Below are positions 59,043 to 64,000 of a DNA stretch of 64,000 nucleotides, in pieces. Each line of letters begins with the position of its first letter. Position 1 is the stretch's first letter. The notes below the pieces were generated by a model that was not told where the DNA came from, ran no database searches, and worked only from the letters and a program-made list of their open reading frames with translations. Source of the DNA: Chionoecetes opilio (taxonomy: Eukaryota; Arthropoda; Malacostraca; Decapoda; Majidae); NCBI GenBank assembly GCA_016584305.1, contig JACEEZ010020444.1, positions 32,501 to 96,500 on the forward strand, written 5' to 3'. The position numbers and the translations under genes were made by a program.

Positions 59043-60258
59043 TTACTCAAGAGCATCAGTATTGCTACGTTTACGAAGTTTACGTAGATTGGTTGCTGAC
59101 TTCCTGTCCTCCTCAACAACTTGAAGTACATTCTGGAAGTGGCCATCGGACCTTGCAGTGTCAACGAAATCAGATGAGAGTTTCACACCTCTTTCTGCAG
59201 CATCATTAATTACACTCACTGAGGCCACATTTCACTGCTAGCTATGTAGGCAGAAACTCATCCCCCACTCAGCCACTCAGGGAAGTTGAAGAAAACTGTC
59301 ATCAATCTCTAGACGGTAGATAGTAAACCAGGAGTCTACTTCAACCAGGTCACTCAAGCGTGTTGATGCAGTTATCGTTGGGAATTTGGGTTTGCAATAT
59401 TTGGTCTACTAAGCACCACTATTGCACTACTATTCCCAATACAATATTTGGTCTACTAAGCAAGTCAGGTGGAACAAAAGTGGTTGTCCCAGGCCATTTC
59501 TTTAGTGAGATTTTCTTTGCTTTTGGTTTAACTGCAGCAGCACTAGTTTCTTCCTGATCACAAAGAGAGCTCTCTTCAGTAGCAGAATCTTCACTGTATT
59601 CCTCTACGACAGATGCAGACTGGACAGTGCTGGAAGTAGCTTCCATTTCTTCACGAACACGTTTCAGTCGCTTCGCTTCTGCCTCTTGACGAGAGGTTCG
59701 CCTGGAAATTTCTGCTTAAGATGTGTATCTAATGAACCGAGGGTAGCAGCCCTATCACCTTTCATTGACTGCAGAAAGGCTAAATCTTCTTGGTCCTTTA
59801 TAAGGCTCTCGACATTTGATGGCCATAGCTTAAATGTCGATGCTAACAGGCGCTGCGAGTCTCCTAGCCGGCGCAGAGTGGATGGCTTATTTCGGCGACT
59901 CTTGTTAATCAAACGCAGTTTATTGTTTTCATCTAGCAGCTCGACAATTTCTTCACAAGCTCTACGCTCTGTGACCATTGGAATGTTCGCCTTGTTGTAG
60001 AATATGGCTACTTGCTGCAGAACCAGCTTGGCCTTTAGAAAAGTGATTTGTTGCTCCAACAGACCCAGGTCTTATACTGCGAGCAGCTTCATTGCAGTGG
60101 TACATCATGCACCTCAAAACTTGCAAACAAGTTGGCAGTCTGGAGCCAGTTATTGTAGCATCGTCTTTGCAGATTGCAGTGCCAAGTCCAAACACTGAGT
60201 AGCCTGGCGAGTTGATGAGGTAGCCATTGACTCTGGTTAGGTCTGATGAGTCAGACAC
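59043..60258 (-). pseudogene. Element protein A (fragmented, function unassigned)
   Basis: From 60258: DLTRVNGYLINSPGYSVFGL, ITGSRLPTCLQVLRCMMYH, MVTERRACEEIVELLDENNK and KFPGEPLVKRQKRS. Then an acidic Ser-rich part, KKWPGTTTFVPPDLLSRPN, and after a gap VSVINDAAERGVKLSSDF. I recognise the last block (V-N-D-x-A-E-R-G-V) and F-x-P-P-D-L-L-S-R as recurring in high-copy uncharacterised proteins of arthropods and cnidarians. There the intact protein is much longer, so the central part is deleted near 59230-59420. Possibly a transposase-related protein; no catalytic motif is left here. Confidence 0.5.
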
Positions 60259-60904
60259 TTAGTCCGTAGCTGTGACTGGATGCTGAATCCGTGCTTAATC
60301 TGCAGAAGAATGTAAATTTCTATTTAATTTTAAGTTTATTTGGTAATAAAAGAAAAAATATTCAAAAAACACATTCGTAGAACTATAACACTGGTCAAAA
60401 AAAAAAAAAAAGTTCTGGCATGGAATTTAAAAAACAGTTTTAGACTAATTTGAGGGTGCTGAATTCAAATCTGATCTTATATTTTCTCTATCAATCACGT
60501 TTTTGCGCTATAGGTATATATTCCATTTTCATGAATTCAAGAAAAATTTATCCTTCTATTGAGAGTGTAGCAAAAGGGCCGGATTATATGGTTTATTTTT
60601 AATTCAGTCTCCAATAAACTGGAGAATATCTTCGTTTTCTTTGAACATGCATAACATTCCCATTCTTTATGATACGAAAGTAAACAAAACACATTTCAAC
60701 TTGCACAGCAATCGTCCGCAGGTAGTGTTTTATTATTGAATTTTACATTGAATTGAGTTATTTATTGTATTCTCTGTTGTTTCTTTTTTGTGAAAACAAT
60801 GCCTAAGGTGTAGGTGGTTGGGTAATAAAATAGGAACAACTCAGGTAGCTAACAACTCTTTTTCTTTATTTGTCCGCAGTTGGTGTTGCTGCTCTAACAA
60901 TGGC

Positions 60905-62620
60905 CTCTACATCTCACAGAAGAAAGTGCTAAAAATGATCCAAATATATTTTGCTACATCTGTGGAAGCTGTACTTTGAAGACTCAGAGGCGCAACATTA
61001 CTGACTTTGTTAAGAGCGTGTATTTTGCGTACTTCAAAGTACCACTTGGAGACCAAGACAAGCATTGGGCTCCTCACAAAGTGTGCAAAACCTGTGTTGA
61101 GACTTTGAGATCATGGTCTCAAGGAAAGAAGGCTAAACTTAAGTTTGGAGTGCCTATGGTTTGGAGAGAACCAAGCAATCATTTAGATGACTGCTATTTC
61201 TGCCTTGTCAATGTAAAAGGTTTCAATAAGAAAAACAAGGAATATTTGCAATACCCAAGTATCCCTTCAGCTATTCGACCAGTTACCCATAGTGAAGAAA
61301 TACCTGTACCAATATTTACTGAGCTTCAAAAAAAATGATGAAAACAGATCTCTGCTCACCTGCTCCCACTGATGAAGAAGACACTACAGATATTTTTCAG
61401 CCATCTGATGAAGATTGTGACAAAACCAATTCTGTTTACTCAGTCTGCTTTGAATGATTTGGTTAGAGATCTTTATCTACCAAAAGAGTCTGCTGAACTG
61501 TTGTCTTCAAGACTGCAAGAGAATCGAATGCTGAAACCCGGCACAGGTGTCTCATTTTATCGTAACAGGGAAGCAGAACTGCGTAAGTACTTCCATTCAG
61601 ATGGCCAGCTTGTCTATTGTACTGATGTAGAAGGGCTACTTCTTTTTATGGGACTGCTAGCATATGATTCAAGGGATTGGAGGCTTTTTATTGACAGTTC
61701 CAAAAGAAGTTTGAAATGTGTTCTGTTACACAATGGAAATAAGTATGGCTCTGTACCAATAGGTCATTCTGTAAAACTTAAAGAATATAACAACATCAAG
61801 ATTGTCCTAGAGAGGTTGCAATATCATGTTCATGGGTAGTTAATTTGTGTCGATTTGAAAAATGGTTAACTTTCTTTTAGGTCAGCAAGGAGGGTACACA
61901 AAATACCCCTGTTTTCTGTGTTACTGGGACAGTAGAGCTACAGCAGAGCATTGGGTGAAAAAAGAATGGCCTCAGCGACAGAGTTTGGCATCTGGCGATA
62001 AGAATGTCATCAATGATCCTCTAGTGGATAGGAAGAAGATTGTCTTTCCTCCCTTGCACATAAAACTTGGATTGATGAAGCAGTTCGTCAAAGCTCTTGA
62101 TCACAGTGGAGAATGCTTCAGCTATATATGTTCAACTTTTCCTGGTCTTATGAAGAGAAGAAAAAAGGCTGGAATATTTGATGGACCTCAAATAAGAAAC
62201 ACTAATGAGAGATCCAAATTTTATCACATCAATGAATGAGACAGAAGAAAGAGCTTGGAATGCATTTTGTAATGTGGTGAAGAATTTTCTAGGGAATAAG
62301 AAAGCAGACAACTATGAAGAGATTGTGGAAGAGCTACTAATGAGCCTGCGAGATCTTGGATGTAGAATGAGTATCAAGGTTTTACTATTTACACAGCCAT
62401 TTGGACAAGTTTCCGGAGAACCTTGGGGATGTGAGCGAGGAACAAGGGGAGCGTTTTCATCAGGACATTAAAACAATGGAAGAACGGTATCAAGGCCGGT
62501 GGGACTCACATATTGATGGCGGATTATTGCTGGAGCTTGATGAGAGACAACCCAGAAGCTGTACATCAGAGATCAGCCAAGAAAAAAAAATTCACATAAC
62601 TGCTACTTGCCATTGATCTG
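60905..62620 (+). pseudogene. Element protein B (putative transposase, DDE/D-type not proven)
   Basis: After a TTTGTCCGCAG acceptor near 60880 come a zinc-binding start (CYICGSCTLKTQRRNITDF, then HKVCKTCVETL) and a second Cys motif (DCYFCLVNVKG). Further on are LLAYDSRDWRLFIDSSK, VDLKMVNFLLGQQGGYTKYP followed by CFLCYWDSRA, FPPLHIKLGLMKQFVKALD, and FPENLGDVSEEQGERFHQDI. The conserved Asp of VDLK, the Asp of YDSRDW and the Glu pair of EEQGERFHQD could form an RNase-H-like acidic triad. At least four frameshifts and one stop break it. The family is familiar as a repetitive animal protein, but I cannot name its superfamily. Confidence 0.55.
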
Positions 62621-63051
62621 TGCACCATATATATGTATTGTTTATATTTTCTATTTCAATTCTGTCACTATATTTGATTTACTTGTACATGGACTTCGTA
62701 ATCTTTGTAATTCCTTGATTAAGAATATACAAAATGTATTACTAAAAATCACGTGTTTTTATCTTGAAACCTTCGATATATAGGCTGATGAGTCATTTTC
62801 ATCAAAAATTGAAAAATGCTATATCGCGAAATCCTGATGTGATAGACAAAAATTGAGTTCATATTCGTAATCAGCAGCCCAAATTCAGTTAGAATTTGTT
62901 TTAAAACCTTTTGCCAGAAATATCGTGTTGACCAGTGATAATAATAGCATTTACAACGTTCTACATAATAGTTCATAATATGGAGAATATTTAGATGCCC
63001 CGATCATTTCATTATGATATAAAGGACCTATATTATGAAATTTAACATTGC
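62621..63051. other. AT-rich 3' flank of protein B gene
   Basis: No coding signal. Between the end of the plus-strand gene and the right inverted arm. Confidence 0.5.
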
Positions 63052-63099
63052 GGAGGGACCTCTAAATATTCTTCAATTGTGAAAAATTTTAAACAAGAG

Positions 63100-63955
63100 T
63101 GTGGGAATTTATGTCACATACATATTTAATTTGAAGTCCTTACCTAATCAAAACCCATGTTCTATCGCATCAACACATTATCCCAGCCAATCAACTAACT
63201 AGGATACTTATCGGTGGATAGTAGGGTTGCAATGCAGATCAGGTTTTGATTAATACTGCAATGATCTTGTTGATCCGATGTGGTCGCCGGGATCGAGGGC
63301 CCCCGTGAATGACAAAGAGCGGAGGTGGAGGCTGGAAGCGAGTGTTTCTTTCGCGTCAGGTTGGTTATCACACCAAGTTATCCATGACGCACGGCTATTA
63401 TCAGTGTGTGTATTTTAACACTGTCCTATTGGTTTTATTACTTATATGTACAATTAACTATGTACAAATCTCTTCTTTATAATCAGAGAAGAGATATTAA
63501 CTCGATGGAGGTGTGGAGTGTACTGTCCTTGTACTTAGACAAGCACGTCTATTAACAATTGATGTTATCCTTTCAAGGGTTCGGAGTGTATGATTCTCCG
63601 ATGGGCAGCGGCTAGCGGCCACCCTACCTATAGCCACGTACAGAAATCTTAGTGGTAGTATCTAATGGGCGGCGGCCAATGACCGCGCTTCAAACCAGTG
63701 CTAATTATATAAGGTGCAAATGGTTAATAGCACTGAGAATATTCATTTATCCTATCCCAGTACTAAAACATTACTTAAATTACCTTAATTATTACCCATT
63801 ACCATTACAATTATCTCTATACATATACATACATATACATATCCCTATACGCCCCTATCACGAGCGGAAAATACTTCACTCACAAGGGGTGGGGGGGGAA
63901 AACAAAACCACCACTCTACCAATTATGAGAGGTTGGTTTATGGATAATTTCCACA
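63100..63955 (-). mobile_element. Solo LTR of the BEL family
   Basis: Starts TGTGGGAATTTATG and ends AATTTCCACA, flanked by perfect AAGAG duplications (63095-63099 and 63956-63960). 856 bp, similar throughout to 8001-8779 and, reversed, to 27962-28723. It was left by recombination between two LTRs of a former full element, which removed the internal region. Confidence 0.92.
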
Positions 63956-64000
63956 AAGAGCTTTTTTTCATCAAGTGAAACAAAATTAAATACCAGACAG

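Larger units (their letters stand above)
58366..64000. mobile_element. Two-gene DNA transposon of unassigned superfamily (right end beyond window)
   Basis: Left inverted arm about 58366-58496 and right arm from 63052 to beyond 64000. They share ATTTAGAGGTCCCTCC, ATTGAAG and, further out, TGTCT...TTTTGTT blocks. Two divergent genes lie between: a minus-strand gene (59043-60258) and a plus-strand gene (about 60905-62620). Both are broken. The right arm is interrupted by a solo LTR. Confidence 0.65.

Overview
The window looks like repeat-dominated intergenic and intronic DNA from an arthropod, most likely a decapod crustacean. That placement is an inference. It rests on dense CA/GT, TC/GA, TA and GACA microsatellites, degenerate TTAGG-type stretches, BEL/Pao, hAT (ZBED5-like), Harbinger and piggyBac-type elements, tRNA-derived SINEs, and one host gene fragment of ionotropic-receptor type. 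No bacterial-style operon, rRNA or true tRNA gene is visible. Almost every long open frame is a transposon gene, usually broken, or a translated simple repeat.

Layout. 1-3280: microsatellite-bearing dispersed repeat units, a TCGT-motif palindromic element, a CA-rich minisatellite and a truncated SINE. 3710-14471: two Harbinger-like ends around transposase exons, with a complete internally deleted BEL element (4321-8779, TSD GGTCC) inside the transposase intron, a duplicated TC-rich unit, a 61-bp minisatellite and a composite foldback. 15236-18878: two terminal exons of an ionotropic receptor, with a hAT element (15675-18633) in the intron. 19330-21475: GT arrays and a tRNA-derived SINE. 21604-25445: a TIR transposon (TSD TAT) coding for an XPG/FEN-like nuclease and itself hit by two smaller elements. 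25631-26395: a piggyBac-type MITE (TSD TTAA).

26643-35035 is a nested stack. LINE-A is split by LINE-B. LINE-B is split by a piggyBac-type MITE (itself containing a SINE with a 15-bp TSD) and by a second BEL copy. That BEL copy is split by a younger LINE-A copy with a 13-bp TSD. 35351-36146 is a foldback next to an HTH reading frame. 36598-40418 is a second hAT copy (TSD CTCTAAAG) carrying a MITE. 40681-42413 is an inverted pair of TIR elements. 42420-44110 is an RRM-like LINE ORF1. 44115-45720 is a TTAGG-containing repeat interrupted by LINE-A. 46703-47415 is a MITE with TSD TTA. 48150-53130 holds further inverted repeat copies. 54840-57550 is a LINE ORF1 region with two zinc knuckles, split by a poly(A) retro-insertion. 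From about 58366 to beyond the right edge lies a DNA transposon with long inverted ends and two divergent genes of no superfamily I can name. A solo BEL LTR (TSD AAGAG) sits in its right inverted repeat.

The genes do not form a pathway. What they record is the order of insertion: target-site duplications and restored reading frames give relative ages for at least a dozen elements.
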